A stretch of 64,000 bases of DNA, taken from Oxalobacteraceae bacterium OTU3CINTB1 (lineage in GTDB: Bacteria > Pseudomonadota > Gammaproteobacteria > Burkholderiales > Burkholderiaceae_D). The translations under genes and the position numbers were made by a program. This document shows positions 8,401-16,352 of this stretch, piece by piece. The notes beneath the pieces were generated by a model. The model did no database searches, was not told where the DNA came from, and was given only the letters and a program-made list of their open reading frames with translations. Position 1 is the first letter of the stretch; the number at the start of each line of letters is the position of its first letter. Location of the stretch: assembly GCA_024123955.1 (NCBI GenBank), contig CP099652.1, positions 806,001-870,000 of the forward strand. Direction: 5' to 3'.

Positions 8401-11293
8401 TCGCGGCCAGTCCGGCCTGTGGGCGTACGCGATCTCCGGCGACCTGCCGATCGTGCTGCTGCAGATCCGCGACCCGGCCAACATCGATCTGGTGCGCCAG
8501 ATGGTGCAGGCGCACGCCTACTGGCGCCTCAAAGGCCTGGTGGTCGACCTGGTCATCTGGTACGAAGACCAGTCGGGGTACCGCCAGCTGCTGCACGAAC
8601 AAATCATGGGATTGATCGCCTCGGGCATCGACGCCCAGGCGGTCGACCGTCCTGGCGGCATCTTCGTGCGCCTGGCCGACCAGATCTCCAACGAGGACCG
8701 CATCCTGCTGCAATCGGTGGCGCGCGCCATCCTCAGCGACACCCGTGGTCCGCTGGCCGAGCAGATCAAGCGCCCGGGCCCGCAGTCGATGCGCATGCCG
8801 CCGTTGCTGGCGGACGGTCGCGGCGAATATGGCGACGCGGTGCCGCCGGCCCGTCCCGCGCGTCCGTTGATGCTGGAAAACGGCATCGGCGGCTTCACGC
8901 CGGACGGCCGCGAATACGTGATCACCACCCGCGAAGGCCAGCGCACGCCCGCGCCGTGGTCCAACGTGCTGGCCAATCCGCAGTTCGGCACCGTGATCTC
9001 GGAAAGCGGCCAGGCCTACACCTGGCACGAGAACGCGCATGAATACCGCCTGACGCCATGGCACAACGATCCGGTCAGCGACGCCAGCGGCGAAGCCTTC
9101 TATCTGCGCGACGAGCAGACCGGCGAGTTCTGGTCGCCGGCCGCGCTGCCCGCGCGCGGCGCCGGCGACTACGTCACGCGCCACGGCTTCGGCTACAGCG
9201 TGTTCGAACACAGCGAGAATGGCATCGCCACCGAAATGACGACTTTCGTCTCGACCGACGCGCCGATCAAGTACACGGTGCTCAAGGTGCGCAACGATAC
9301 GCTGGTGGCGCGCAAGCTGTCCGTCACCGGCTACGTCGAATGGGTGCTGGGCGATATGCGTTCCAAGTCCGGCATGCATATCCTCACCGAGGTCGATCCG
9401 GTCAGCGGCGCGATGTTCGCCCGCAATCCGTACAACACCGAGTTCACCGGCCGCGTCGCCTTCTTCAATTGCGACGCCAGCCTGCGCTCGATCACCGGCG
9501 ACCGTGGCGAGTTCCTGGGCCGTAACGGCTCGCTCGCCGCGCCGGCCGCGCTGCGCCGTTCGCGCCTGTCCGGCAAGGTCGGCGCGGGGCTCGACGCCTG
9601 CGCCGCCATCCAGGCGCCGTTCGACCTGCTGCCGGGCCAGGAGCGCGAGATCGTCTTCGTGCTCGGTGTGGCCGGCCGCCGCAACGCCGACGCCAGCAGC
9701 CTGGTACAAAAGCACCGCAGCGCCGGCGCAGCGCAGGAGGCGCTGGCCGCCGTCCACGCGCACTGGGAACAGACCCTGGGCGCGGTGCGCATCGAAACGC
9801 CGGAACCGGAGCTCGACGTCATCGCCAACGGTTGGCTGATGTACCAGACCATCGCCTGCCGCATCTGGGCGCGCAGCGGCTACTACCAGTCCGGTGGCGC
9901 GTTCGGTTTCCGCGACCAGCTGCAGGACGCGATGGCGACCATCCACACGCAGCCGCACCTGCTGCGCGACCAGCTGCTGCTGTGCGCCGCCCACCAGTTC
10001 CTCGAGGGCGACGTCCAGCACTGGTGGCATCCGCCGTCGGACCGTGGCGTGCGCACGCACTGCTCGGACGATTATCTGTGGCTGCCGCTTGGCGCCTGGC
10101 GCTACGTCGCCAGCACCGGCGACATGAGCGTGCTGGAGGAAAACCTGCCATACCTGGAAGGGCGCGCCGTCAAGCCGGAAGAGGATTCCTACTACGACCT
10201 GCCTAGCCGCTCGGGCCAGAGCGGCACCCTGTACGAGCATTGCGTGCAGGCGATCCGCCACGGCCTGAGCTTCGGCGAACACGGTCTGCCGCTGATCGGC
10301 TCCTGCGACTGGAACGACGGCATGGACAAAGTGGGCGAGCATGGCAAGGGCGAGAGCGTGTGGCTGGCCTTCTTCCTGTGCGAAGTGCTGCAACGCTTCG
10401 CCGACGTCGCCGACATGAAGGACGACACGGTGTTCGCCGCCGAGTGCCGCGAGGAGGCCAGGAAGCTGGCCGCCAACGTCGAGCAGAATGCCTGGGACGG
10501 CGAGTGGTATCGCCGCGCCTATTTCGACGACGGCACGCCGCTCGGCTCCCACACCAACGAGGAATGCCAGATCGATTCGATTTCGCAGAGCTGGGGCGTG
10601 CTGTCCGGCGCCGCCGATCCGGCGCGCGTGCGCGGCGCCATGGAGCAGGTCAACCAGCGCCTGGTGCGGCGCGACTCGGGCATTATCCAGTTGCTCGATC
10701 CACCGTTCGACAAGGCCGGCCCGAACCCCGGCTACATCCGGGGCTATGTGCCGGGTGTGCGCGAAAACGGCGGCCAGTACACCCACGCCGCGATCTGGAC
10801 CGCGATGGCGTTCGCCCGCCTGGGCGACACCGAGCGGGCCTGGGAACTGGCGCGCATGATCAATCCGGTCATGCACGGCAGGACGGCGGAAGGCACGGCC
10901 AATTACAAGGTCGAGCCTTATGTGGTGACGGCCGACGTCTACGCGGTGGCGCCGCACGTCGGGCGCGGTGGCTGGAGCTGGTACACCGGGTCCTCGGGCT
11001 GGATGTACCGCCTGATCATCGAATCCCTGCTTGGCCTCACGCGCAGCGCGCAGCAATTGACGCTGACGCCGCGCATGCCGGCCGGCTGGAACACGTTCAC
11101 GCTGACCTACCGTTACGAGACATCGTCGTACGTGATCCGCGTGCTGCATGACGATGGCGCCGGGGCCAGCGCGGTGCCGGTGCTGACGGTCGACGGCGTG
11201 CCGCAACAGGAGCAGGCGATCGCGCTGGTCGACACGGGCATGACCCACCAGGTCGAACTGCGTCTGCCGGCGCGGCCCAGCCAGCCAACCTGA
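2477..11293 (+). CDS. ndvB: Cyclic beta-1,2-glucan synthase (NdvB/ChvB type)
   Basis: A 2,938-residue inner-membrane enzyme that polymerises UDP-glucose into beta-1,2-glucan, trims it and cyclises it for the periplasm (osmoadaptation, host interaction). The length matches full NdvB/ChvB proteins. Order seen: conserved N-terminal region; two TM helices near 420-475; GT84 glycosyltransferase from about 495 with LDTDTQLPRD (about 643) and the QRWIRGDWQ motif (about 790); further TM helices at about 835-995; a glycoamylase-like domain about 1013-1600 (GVPWGISESGYN, FMVHHQGMG); two GT36/GH94 beta-sandwich repeats (about 1650-1930 and 2130-2400); a C-terminal GH94 (alpha/alpha)6 domain with CDWNDGMD (about 2610). 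An Ala/Ser/Asp-rich low-complexity stretch lies at about 1170-1215. The TTG start is supported by GAGG six bases upstream; ATG 2498 is the alternative. Monocistronic, with no neighbour of related function. Confidence 0.95.
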   Translation: MKKSNPLMPEMTLGFRESTTASLVSDEDDEDLPLRAELFSAAQMGAHGRTLAAHHELSTRGGPDQLLSRLSENADFINTTCDELTEAVKAGRQITPASEWLLDNFYLIEEQIRIARRHLPKGYSKELPRLSRGAPEGCPRVYKLALEIISHGDGRVDFESLCRFVAAYQEIAPLKLGELWAIPIMLRLALIENLRRVAVRVADNRADRDLANSWADQMTEVVEKNPSGLILMVADMARSNPPITSAFVAELARRLQGQSSALTLALSWITHRLAESGHTIEQQIQAEIQQQAAEQVSIANSIGSLRFLGTMDWQEFVETMSVVEQTLRQDPAGVYGRMEFATRDHYRHSVEKISKHSRLSEVEVAQQALQLAVAHSNSGDERHSHVGFYLIGGGLPALEKVTGMRRPWREVFRHTSGASPLTSYLGAIAAITFVATALLLERAAFHGVNGIVLVALGVLALLGSSQLALSLVNWVTTQITRPNPLPRMDLDDGIPAEGRALVVVPTLAYSKDNIEELCEQLEVRFLANRDPNLVFCLLTDFADAPAETLPGDAALLEQMQHRIEQLNRKYAVHPSGDPATPFLLLHRPRLWNPQEGAWMGYERKRGKLQDLNRFLRGGARDKFSVVVGDISQLESIKYVITLDTDTQLPRDAAAQFIATMMHPLNRPRVDAARGCVVEGYGILQPRVAVSLPSENASHYEKLCGGEPGIDPYTRTVSDVYQDVFLEGSFIGKGIYDVDVFEQVLGHRLPDNQVLSHDLLEGCYLRAGLLSDAQLYEEYPSRYSDDVSRRQRWIRGDWQLISWLFGRVPGPGRKREKNPLSLLSRWKLFDNLRRSLTAPALVLSLIVAWRWLPDPWLWTGAVLTVIFLPPFVSALHDLLHRPKDTLWSQHLRATMRRTGLHFSHAILMLVFLPYEAYFSLDAIVRSVYRMTVSHKHMLEWRASALSRTGANASTWVRMWPAPVLALFIGGMLLGWRPASLAPAALFLLAWLVAPAVADWISRPIKRKDAQLSPEQNVFLHKLARRTWAYFDRFVGPDDNWLPPDNMQEHPAQVIAHRTSPTNIGMALLANLSACDFGYITVSQLIARTGATLDAMDQLERHQGHFYNWYDTQTLKPLHPIYISTVDSGNLAGHLLTLQPGLTGMFDQPVLGPQIIDGMLSTLRVLEETLNDAATASAPAASASVATVANADGDADKAAPSSATQSAESIATPPDLAPLLALMAAKPDPTHLQQLNGWLVLAAQAAEALHAQVDPQSDAAMWSASLVQQSHAALDELAVLTPWVNLSSDTVFDTSMTRVPTLRELASLSHATAAIPVTDLAPAERERQQQLAQLLEQGSAAAHERMRALAELAQRSCGFAQMEYGFLYNETTNLLAIGYNVSERRLDASYYDLLASEVRLASFIAIAQGQLPQDHWFALGRQLCIVAGKPVLLSWSGSMFEYLMPLLVMPNYPSTLLDQTYNAVIDAQIDYAKRRGVPWGISESGYNTVDTSLNYQYRAFGVPGLGLKRGLADDLVIAPYATMMGLMVQPEASCLNLQKMAGLGFMGRYGFYEAIDYTASRLPRGQSCAVVRSFMVHHQGMGLLSLSYLLHDRPMQRRFESDPLLQSTLLVLQERSPQAGAFYSNTTELAALRSTVPDQQAAPMRVLTQHSTPVPETQLLSNGRYHVMVTNAGGSYSRWRDLAVTRWREDSTRDNWGNFCYVRDLDDGQFWSTTYQPTLVDPRKYEVIFSEGRAEFRRSDRGMELYTEIVVSPEDDIELRRTRITNKSDSVRTIEVTSYAEVVMAPAAADAAHPAFSKLFVQTEILRDQQAILCTRRPRGGNEAMPYMLHSMTVHDAKVVEVSFETDRSRFLGRGNTAAAPRALLESGPLDGAEGSVLDPVVAIRYTITLKPDQTATVDIVTGMTEQRDAALHLIDKYQDRHLADRTFELAWTHSQVVLRQLNASEADAQLYGRLANSVIYPNAALRADVGTLVKNHRGQSGLWAYAISGDLPIVLLQIRDPANIDLVRQMVQAHAYWRLKGLVVDLVIWYEDQSGYRQLLHEQIMGLIASGIDAQAVDRPGGIFVRLADQISNEDRILLQSVARAILSDTRGPLAEQIKRPGPQSMRMPPLLADGRGEYGDAVPPARPARPLMLENGIGGFTPDGREYVITTREGQRTPAPWSNVLANPQFGTVISESGQAYTWHENAHEYRLTPWHNDPVSDASGEAFYLRDEQTGEFWSPAALPARGAGDYVTRHGFGYSVFEHSENGIATEMTTFVSTDAPIKYTVLKVRNDTLVARKLSVTGYVEWVLGDMRSKSGMHILTEVDPVSGAMFARNPYNTEFTGRVAFFNCDASLRSITGDRGEFLGRNGSLAAPAALRRSRLSGKVGAGLDACAAIQAPFDLLPGQEREIVFVLGVAGRRNADASSLVQKHRSAGAAQEALAAVHAHWEQTLGAVRIETPEPELDVIANGWLMYQTIACRIWARSGYYQSGGAFGFRDQLQDAMATIHTQPHLLRDQLLLCAAHQFLEGDVQHWWHPPSDRGVRTHCSDDYLWLPLGAWRYVASTGDMSVLEENLPYLEGRAVKPEEDSYYDLPSRSGQSGTLYEHCVQAIRHGLSFGEHGLPLIGSCDWNDGMDKVGEHGKGESVWLAFFLCEVLQRFADVADMKDDTVFAAECREEARKLAANVEQNAWDGEWYRRAYFDDGTPLGSHTNEECQIDSISQSWGVLSGAADPARVRGAMEQVNQRLVRRDSGIIQLLDPPFDKAGPNPGYIRGYVPGVRENGGQYTHAAIWTAMAFARLGDTERAWELARMINPVMHGRTAEGTANYKVEPYVVTADVYAVAPHVGRGGWSWYTGSSGWMYRLIIESLLGLTRSAQQLTLTPRMPAGWNTFTLTYRYETSSYVIRVLHDDGAGASAVPVLTVDGVPQQEQAIALVDTGMTHQVELRLPARPSQPT

Positions 11294-11317
11294 TCGTCAG
11301 GGTTACACCCCGAGACT

Positions 11318-11424
11318 TGACCCCGCAACCAGCGGGGTCAGTGCCGACATTCAGACACGGCCTCATGCGAAATGGCGCCGCCATGGCTGAGCTCCTGTCC
11401 GAATGTCGGCACTGACCCCGGGGG
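11318..11424. repeat. Dispersed inverted-repeat element, copy 1
   Basis: Two 24-bp arms (11334-11357 and 11396-11419) are reverse complements with one mismatch. They begin GGGGTCAGTGCCGACATTC and end GGCACTGACCCC. A smaller GACCCCG / CGGGGTC palindrome lies on the left edge. The element fills the convergent gap between ndvB and the GDT1-family gene, touching the latter's stop codon. A related element sits at 62376-62459. REP/MITE-like; it may act as a bidirectional transcription barrier. Confidence 0.75.
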
Positions 11425-12000
11425 TTAGACGCCGAAGCTGGCGCCGGCGCCCAGCAGCGTCGCCACACCGAGCACCGCGAAGACGGCGGCGGCGATGCCG
11501 TGCACCAGCTTGAGCGAGACGCGGTTGGCGATCCTGTCGCCGAGGTAGACCGCCGGCACGTTGGCGATCATCATGCCGAGGGTGGTGCCGCAGACGACGG
11601 CGATCAGCGCATCGTAGCGCGCCGCCAGCGCCACCGTGGCCACCTGCGTCTTGTCGCCCATCTCGGCGACGAAGAAGGCGATCAGGGTGGTCATGAACAC
11701 GCCGTAGCCGGCCAGGCGCGTGTCCTCGTCATCGAGCTTGTCGGGCACCAGGGTCCATGCGGCCATCGCCAGGAACGAGGCGCCCAGCACCCAGCGCAGG
11801 GTGTCGGGCCCCAGCAGGCCTGTGATCCAGGTGCCGATGGCCGCCGCGAACGCGTGGTTGGCGATGGTGGCGATGAAGATCGCGGCGATGATGGGCAGGG
11901 GACGACGGAATTTGGCGGCCAGGACGAAAGCGAGCAGCTGGGTTTTGTCGCCGATTTCTGCGAGAGCGACAATGCCTGTGGAGACGACGAATGCTTCCAT
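11425..12000 (-). CDS. GDT1/TMEM165-family (UPF0016) manganese exporter
   Basis: A 191-residue integral membrane protein with two copies of the family signature E-x-G-D-K-T (ALAEIGDKTQ and VAEMGDKTQ), each in a three-helix half, giving the usual inverted six-TM layout. Members export Mn2+ (Vibrio MneA, cyanobacterial Mnx) or exchange cations. I chose the start MEAFVVSTG at 12000 because the family begins there; the open frame reaches 12042. The manganese assignment is reinforced by the yybP-ykoY riboswitch in its leader. No operon partner. Confidence 0.9.
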   Translation of the reverse strand: MEAFVVSTGIVALAEIGDKTQLLAFVLAAKFRRPLPIIAAIFIATIANHAFAAAIGTWITGLLGPDTLRWVLGASFLAMAAWTLVPDKLDDEDTRLAGYGVFMTTLIAFFVAEMGDKTQVATVALAARYDALIAVVCGTTLGMMIANVPAVYLGDRIANRVSLKLVHGIAAAVFAVLGVATLLGAGASFGV

Positions 12001-12061
12001 TGGATGAAGTGAGTAGTACGCGGGCCGGAAACGATTAACCAATGATCCAGGCGCGACTCCG

Positions 12062-12190
12062 GCCCATCATGGCCGCACCTCGATCATGGTCTCGTCAAGT
12101 TTTTCAACCACCTGCACCACGGTCTGCGGACCGATTATGTTGATGCAGGTTCCTGCGCCGGGAGGCGCAAGCCGACTACTCCCCAATTAC
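12062..12190 (-). ncRNA. yybP-ykoY manganese riboswitch
   Basis: Read on the minus strand, the leader starts with GGGGAGTAGTCGGC (12184 downward). It then has GCATCAACATAATCGG and, about 75 nt later, GACGAGACCATGATCG. These are the conserved blocks of the yybP-ykoY aptamer in the right order, about 60-190 nt upstream of the GDT1-family start. Mn2+ binding is expected to turn on the exporter. A TAAAAT -10-like hexamer lies at 12198-12203 (minus), which would place transcription start at the aptamer's 5' edge; no good -35 is visible. Confidence 0.88.
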
Positions 12191-12315
12191 GGCGCGTATT
12201 TTAACACAGCCGTTCGCCGGGACACTTCGCCGCTCCGGTTGGCCGCTGTACACATCCCCGATACATGCCTGTGATATTCTGCATCGCGCTTCAGACCAAC
12301 ATTGAAAAGATCACC

Positions 12316-14163
12316 ATGCCTATCAAGAAGACACTGTCCGCGTTGGTGCTTACCGCACTGATGTCGCTTGCCGCCCACGCCGATCCGCTGAGCTATGCGC
12401 GCTACGACCAGGTCCGCACCAGCGACCTGTATCTGGACCTGAAGGCCGATTTCGGCCGCAAGACGCTGGGCGGTTACGCCGAGCTGACACTGAACTGGAT
12501 CGACAAGTCGGCCCGCACCCTGGTGCTGGACACGAACGAACTCAGTATCGCCAAGGTGCAGGTGCTCAATCCGGGCGGCCGCTGGACCTCGGCCTCCTTC
12601 ATGCTCGACAAGCTCGATGTGCAGAAGGGCCGGGCGCTGCGCATCGCGTTGCCATTCCAGCCGCAGAAGGTGCGCGTCTACTACCGCACCGCGCCGTCGG
12701 CCGCCGCGCTGCAATGGATGTCGCCGGCGCAGACCATGTCCGGCAAGCGTCCGTTCATGTTCAGCCAGTCGCAGGACATCAACGCCCGCTCGTGGGCGCC
12801 GGTGCAGGATACGCCCGCCGTGCGCTTCACCTACAGCGCCCGCATCGACGCGCCGGCCGGCCTGCGCGTGTTGATGAGCGCCGACAACGACCCCGCCGCC
12901 ACCGGCGACGGCGGCTGGAAGTTCAAGATGGCGCAGCCGATTCCTTCCTACCTGCTGGCCATCGCCATCGGCGAGATCGAGGTGCGCAAGCTCGGTCCGC
13001 GCTCGGCGGTCTACGCCGAACCGGCCCGCATCGAGGCCGCCGCCAGCGAGCTGGCCGACACCGAGAAGATGATCACGGCGGCAGAGAGCCTTTACGGCCC
13101 TTACCGGTGGGAGCGTTACGACATGATCGTGCTGCCGCCGTCGTTCCCGTACGGCGGCATGGAAAATCCGCGCCTGACCTTCCTCACGCCGACCATGATC
13201 GCCGGCGACCGCAGCCTGGTCGACCTGATAGCGCACGAACTGGCGCACTCGTGGTCGGGCAACCTGGTGACCAACGCCTCGTGGAAGCACATGTGGCTCA
13301 ACGAGGGCTTCACCACCTACGTCACCACCCGCATCGTCGAAAAAATCTATGGCCCCGAGATCGCCGAGATGAACCTGCAGGTCGAGCAGGAGGAGGCGCT
13401 GGTCTCGCTGCTGACCGTGCCGGCCTCCAAGCAGGCGCTGTCCACGCGCGGCCCGGACACCGACCCCTCGACCTACGCCGACGGCGGCCTGATTTATCCG
13501 AAGGGCGCGTGGTTCCTGCGCACTATCGAACAGCGCGCCGGACGCGAGGTGTTCGATCCCTTCCTGCGCGGCTGGTTCGACCAGCACGCGTTCAAGTCCG
13601 CCACCACCGACGAATTCGTCGAGTACCTGAAAAAGAACCTGCTCGACGCGCACCCCGAGTACATGCCGCAGGCGGAGCTGGATGAATGGCTGTACGCCCC
13701 CGGCATTCCCGCCACCGCCGTGCGCGCGGCCTCGCCGCGCCTGGCCGCGCTCGACGCCCAGCGCGCCGCGTGGCTCAAGGGCGAACTGCCGACCGCCGAT
13801 TTGGGCGGCAAGGGCTGGATCGCGCTCGAGTGGATGCACTTCCTGAACGCCATCGAGGGCAAGGCCACTGCCGCGCAGATGCAGGAGCTGGACCAGGCGT
13901 TCGGCCTGGCCAAGACCGGCAACAACGAGATCGCGTATCGCTTCTACCTCGGTTCCGTCAAGGCGGGCTACAACGTGCGCGATCCGCTCAACAAATTCCT
14001 CATGAGCGTGGGCCGGCAGAAGTTCGTCGTGCCGCTGTATAGCGCGCTGCTGAAGAACCCGGGCGACAAAGACTGGGCGCGCGCCGTCTACGCCAAGGCG
14101 CGCGACCACTATCATCCGGTGACGCAGGCCTCGGTCGACAAACAATTCAAACTGTATAAATAA
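12316..14163 (+). CDS. Exported M1-family metallopeptidase (LTA4H/aminopeptidase type)
   Basis: A 615-residue zinc aminopeptidase, close in size to leukotriene A4 hydrolase. Start MPIKKTLSALVLTALMSLAAHA gives a clean Sec signal peptide; an in-frame ATG at 12265 would spoil it. Exopeptidase motif GGMEN at 280-284; zinc motif HELAH with H307, E308, H311 and the third ligand E330 (HExxH-x18-E); transition-state tyrosine candidate Y394 in GGLIYPKGAW. The C-terminal helical domain follows. Expected to trim N-terminal residues from peptides in the periplasm. Its stop overlaps the start of the serine hydrolase (TAATG), so the two are probably cotranslated. Confidence 0.92.
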   Translation: MPIKKTLSALVLTALMSLAAHADPLSYARYDQVRTSDLYLDLKADFGRKTLGGYAELTLNWIDKSARTLVLDTNELSIAKVQVLNPGGRWTSASFMLDKLDVQKGRALRIALPFQPQKVRVYYRTAPSAAALQWMSPAQTMSGKRPFMFSQSQDINARSWAPVQDTPAVRFTYSARIDAPAGLRVLMSADNDPAATGDGGWKFKMAQPIPSYLLAIAIGEIEVRKLGPRSAVYAEPARIEAAASELADTEKMITAAESLYGPYRWERYDMIVLPPSFPYGGMENPRLTFLTPTMIAGDRSLVDLIAHELAHSWSGNLVTNASWKHMWLNEGFTTYVTTRIVEKIYGPEIAEMNLQVEQEEALVSLLTVPASKQALSTRGPDTDPSTYADGGLIYPKGAWFLRTIEQRAGREVFDPFLRGWFDQHAFKSATTDEFVEYLKKNLLDAHPEYMPQAELDEWLYAPGIPATAVRAASPRLAALDAQRAAWLKGELPTADLGGKGWIALEWMHFLNAIEGKATAAQMQELDQAFGLAKTGNNEIAYRFYLGSVKAGYNVRDPLNKFLMSVGRQKFVVPLYSALLKNPGDKDWARAVYAKARDHYHPVTQASVDKQFKLYK

Positions 14164-15794
14164 TGAAGTTCTCCCGTACTTTTGTAGCGGCCGCGTTGAT
14201 GGCGGCACTCGGCGCGGCAACCTGCACGGCGCTCGCCGCGCCGGACGCCGCCGCCACCGCAACCGCAAGCGCGGCGTCCAGCACGGCGTCCAGCACCGCG
14301 GCGGTCCCCGCGTTCGACCTTGACGCCGACGTCAATCGCGCCCTCAAGACCTTCGGCGTGCCGGGCATGGCGATCGCCATCGTCAAGGACGGCAAAGTCG
14401 TTGCGGCCAAGGGGTACGGCGTGCGCAAGCTGGGCGAGTCCAAGCCTGTGGACGCCAAAACGCTGTTCGAGGTGGCGTCCAACTCCAAGGCCTTCACCGC
14501 CGCGGCGCTGGCGATGCTGGTCGACGAGGGCAAGATCGCCTGGGACGATCCGGTCACCAAACACCTGCCGGGCTTCCAGATGTACGACGCCTACGTCACC
14601 GGCGCGATGACGGTGCGCGACCTGCTCACGCACCGCAGCGGCCTGGGTCTGGGCGCCGGCGACCTGCTGTGGTGGCCCACCACCAGTTTCAGCACCGACG
14701 AAATCATTTCGCGGCTGCGCTACATCAAGCCGGCCACCAGCTTCCGCAACAGCTACGCCTACGACAACCTGCTCTACATCGTTGCCGGAAAAATCATCGC
14801 CGAGAAGGATGGCAAGCCGTGGGGCGACGCCATCCGCGACCGCATCCTCACGCCGCTGGGCATGGACGACACCACCACCAGCGTGGCCGCGATGCTGGCC
14901 AGCGCCGACTACGCGGCGCCGCACAGCAAGGTCAATGACAAGCCGGTGGTGGTCAAGCCGATACCGGTGCCGAACGCGGTCGGCGCGGTGGGGCTGAACA
15001 CCAGCGCCGGGGACGTGGCGCGCTGGATGAATTTACTGCTCAACGACGGCAAGACGCCGGACGGCAAGCAGCTGATCGGCGCCAAACAACTGGCCGAGAT
15101 GTGGACCCAGCAAACGCCGATGCGCATCCGCGAGCCGAAACCGGCGCTGGCGGCGACCAAGGCCAACTTCGCCGCCTACGGCCTGGGCTTCAGCCTGCGC
15201 GACTACAAGGGCCGCAAGATCGCCATGCACGGCGGCGCGCTGGTGGGATTCTATTCGACGGTGCTGATGGTGCCCGAGGAAAAACTGGGCATCGCGATCC
15301 TGACCAACGCCGAAAACGGCCCGGCGATGGCGGCCCTGTATTGGCGCATCCTCGACCAGTACCTCAAGGTGCCGGCCACCGACTGGATCAAGCTGTACGC
15401 CGAGCAGGAGGCGGCGGCCCACAAGGAGGAGCTGGAGCGCCTGGGCAAGGAGCACACGGCGCGTGCGGCCAGGTCGTCGCCGTCGCTGCCGCTGGCGTCC
15501 TACGATGGCGCGTATGAAGACCCGTGGTACGGCAAGGTCACCATCGCCGCCGAAGGTGGCAAGCGCGTGATGCGCTTCGCCCGCACGCCGGACCTGACGG
15601 GGGAGCTGGAGCACTTCCAGCACGATACCTTCATCGTCCGCTGGAAGGAGCGCAGCTTCAACGCCGACGCCTACGTCACGTTCGCGCTGAACCCGAACGG
15701 CAGCATCGAGCGCATGAAGATGGAGCCCATTTCGACCGAGACGGACTTCAGCTACGACTTCCGCGATTTGAACTTCACGCCGTCGCCTAAATAA
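14163..15794 (+). CDS. Exported serine hydrolase, beta-lactamase/esterase fold (S12-like) with DUF3471
   Basis: A 543-residue protein with a signal peptide (MKFSRTFVAAALMAALG...) and an Ala/Thr/Ser-rich mature N-terminus. Active-site elements of class C beta-lactamase-like enzymes are present: S106-N-S-K109 (SxxK), Y200-D-N202 (YxN) and H356-G-G358 in place of KTG. About 100 C-terminal residues (from LPLASYDGAYEDPWYG) look like the DUF3471 lipocalin-like domain common in this family. Likely a periplasmic D-amino-acid peptidase or esterase, not a dedicated resistance enzyme. Translationally coupled to the upstream aminopeptidase, suggesting a shared role in peptide turnover. Confidence 0.9.
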   Translation: MKFSRTFVAAALMAALGAATCTALAAPDAAATATASAASSTASSTAAVPAFDLDADVNRALKTFGVPGMAIAIVKDGKVVAAKGYGVRKLGESKPVDAKTLFEVASNSKAFTAAALAMLVDEGKIAWDDPVTKHLPGFQMYDAYVTGAMTVRDLLTHRSGLGLGAGDLLWWPTTSFSTDEIISRLRYIKPATSFRNSYAYDNLLYIVAGKIIAEKDGKPWGDAIRDRILTPLGMDDTTTSVAAMLASADYAAPHSKVNDKPVVVKPIPVPNAVGAVGLNTSAGDVARWMNLLLNDGKTPDGKQLIGAKQLAEMWTQQTPMRIREPKPALAATKANFAAYGLGFSLRDYKGRKIAMHGGALVGFYSTVLMVPEEKLGIAILTNAENGPAMAALYWRILDQYLKVPATDWIKLYAEQEAAAHKEELERLGKEHTARAARSSPSLPLASYDGAYEDPWYGKVTIAAEGGKRVMRFARTPDLTGELEHFQHDTFIVRWKERSFNADAYVTFALNPNGSIERMKMEPISTETDFSYDFRDLNFTPSPK

Positions 15795-15911
15795 ATGGCA
15801 GAAGTAGCCGCATGAGTCCGGCTAGTGATATGATATCGCCCTCGCATTGCATCGGGTCCCGCAAAGGCACTTTGGCAAGCTTGAATGATTACTAATCGAG
15901 GGATGAAGAAG

Positions 15912-16277
15912 ATGTCTATGCAACGAGTTATGCTGCGTGCCAAGCTGCACCGGGTTACGGTCACGCAGGCGGATCTGAACTACGAGGGTTCCTGCGGGAT
16001 CGACATGGATCTGCTGGAGGCGGCCGATATTCTGCCGAACGAGCATATCGATCTGTATAACGTGAACAACGGCGAGCGTTTCGCGACCTACGCGATTCCG
16101 GGCCTGCGCGGCACCGGCGAGATCTCGCTGAACGGCGCGGCGGCCCGCAAGGCGCACCTGGGCGACCTGCTGATCATCTGCACCTACGCGCCGATGACCG
16201 AAGAGCAGATCGCCGACTACAAACCGAAGATCGTGTTCGTCGACGCGCAGAACAAGATCACCGGCATGAAGAAATAA
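15912..16277 (+). CDS. panD: Aspartate 1-decarboxylase
   Basis: A pyruvoyl enzyme making beta-alanine from L-aspartate for pantothenate/CoA synthesis in the cytoplasm. The 121-residue product matches PanD along its whole length ([49 protein letters not shown]). Self-cleavage would fall between G26 and S27 of YEGSC, generating the pyruvoyl group on S27. Start taken at 15912 (MSMQRVML); upstream in-frame ATGs at 15885 and 15903 would add non-homologous residues. Monocistronic, closed by a strong terminator. Confidence 0.96.
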   Translation: MSMQRVMLRAKLHRVTVTQADLNYEGSCGIDMDLLEAADILPNEHIDLYNVNNGERFATYAIPGLRGTGEISLNGAAARKAHLGDLLIICTYAPMTEEQIADYKPKIVFVDAQNKITGMKK

Positions 16278-16295
16278 GACCGCTGCGTTGGTCAG

Positions 16296-16325
16296 AAAAA
16301 AGCGTCCCGCGGGACGCTTTTTTTT
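16296..16325 (+). terminator. Rho-independent terminator of panD
   Basis: Perfect palindrome GCGTCCCGCGGGACGC with an A tract before it and a T tract after it, 18 nt beyond the panD stop. The A tract makes it potentially bidirectional, also ending the convergent regulator gene. Confidence 0.93.
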
Positions 16326-16352
16326 CGCCTCGCGGTTTGGTCGTTCAGCCGG

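Noticed and set aside
6701..11248. 1,515-codon open frame on the minus strand opposite ndvB
   Set aside because: It lies antisense to a well-supported NdvB with all catalytic motifs. The predicted protein is His/Arg/Gln-rich without recognisable domains, typical of a GC-rich shadow frame.
12212..12225. Single GGGACACTT near 12218, resembling the CGGACAC hexamer
   Set aside because: A lone copy with an altered first base, no array and no GG-N10-GC promoter next to it.
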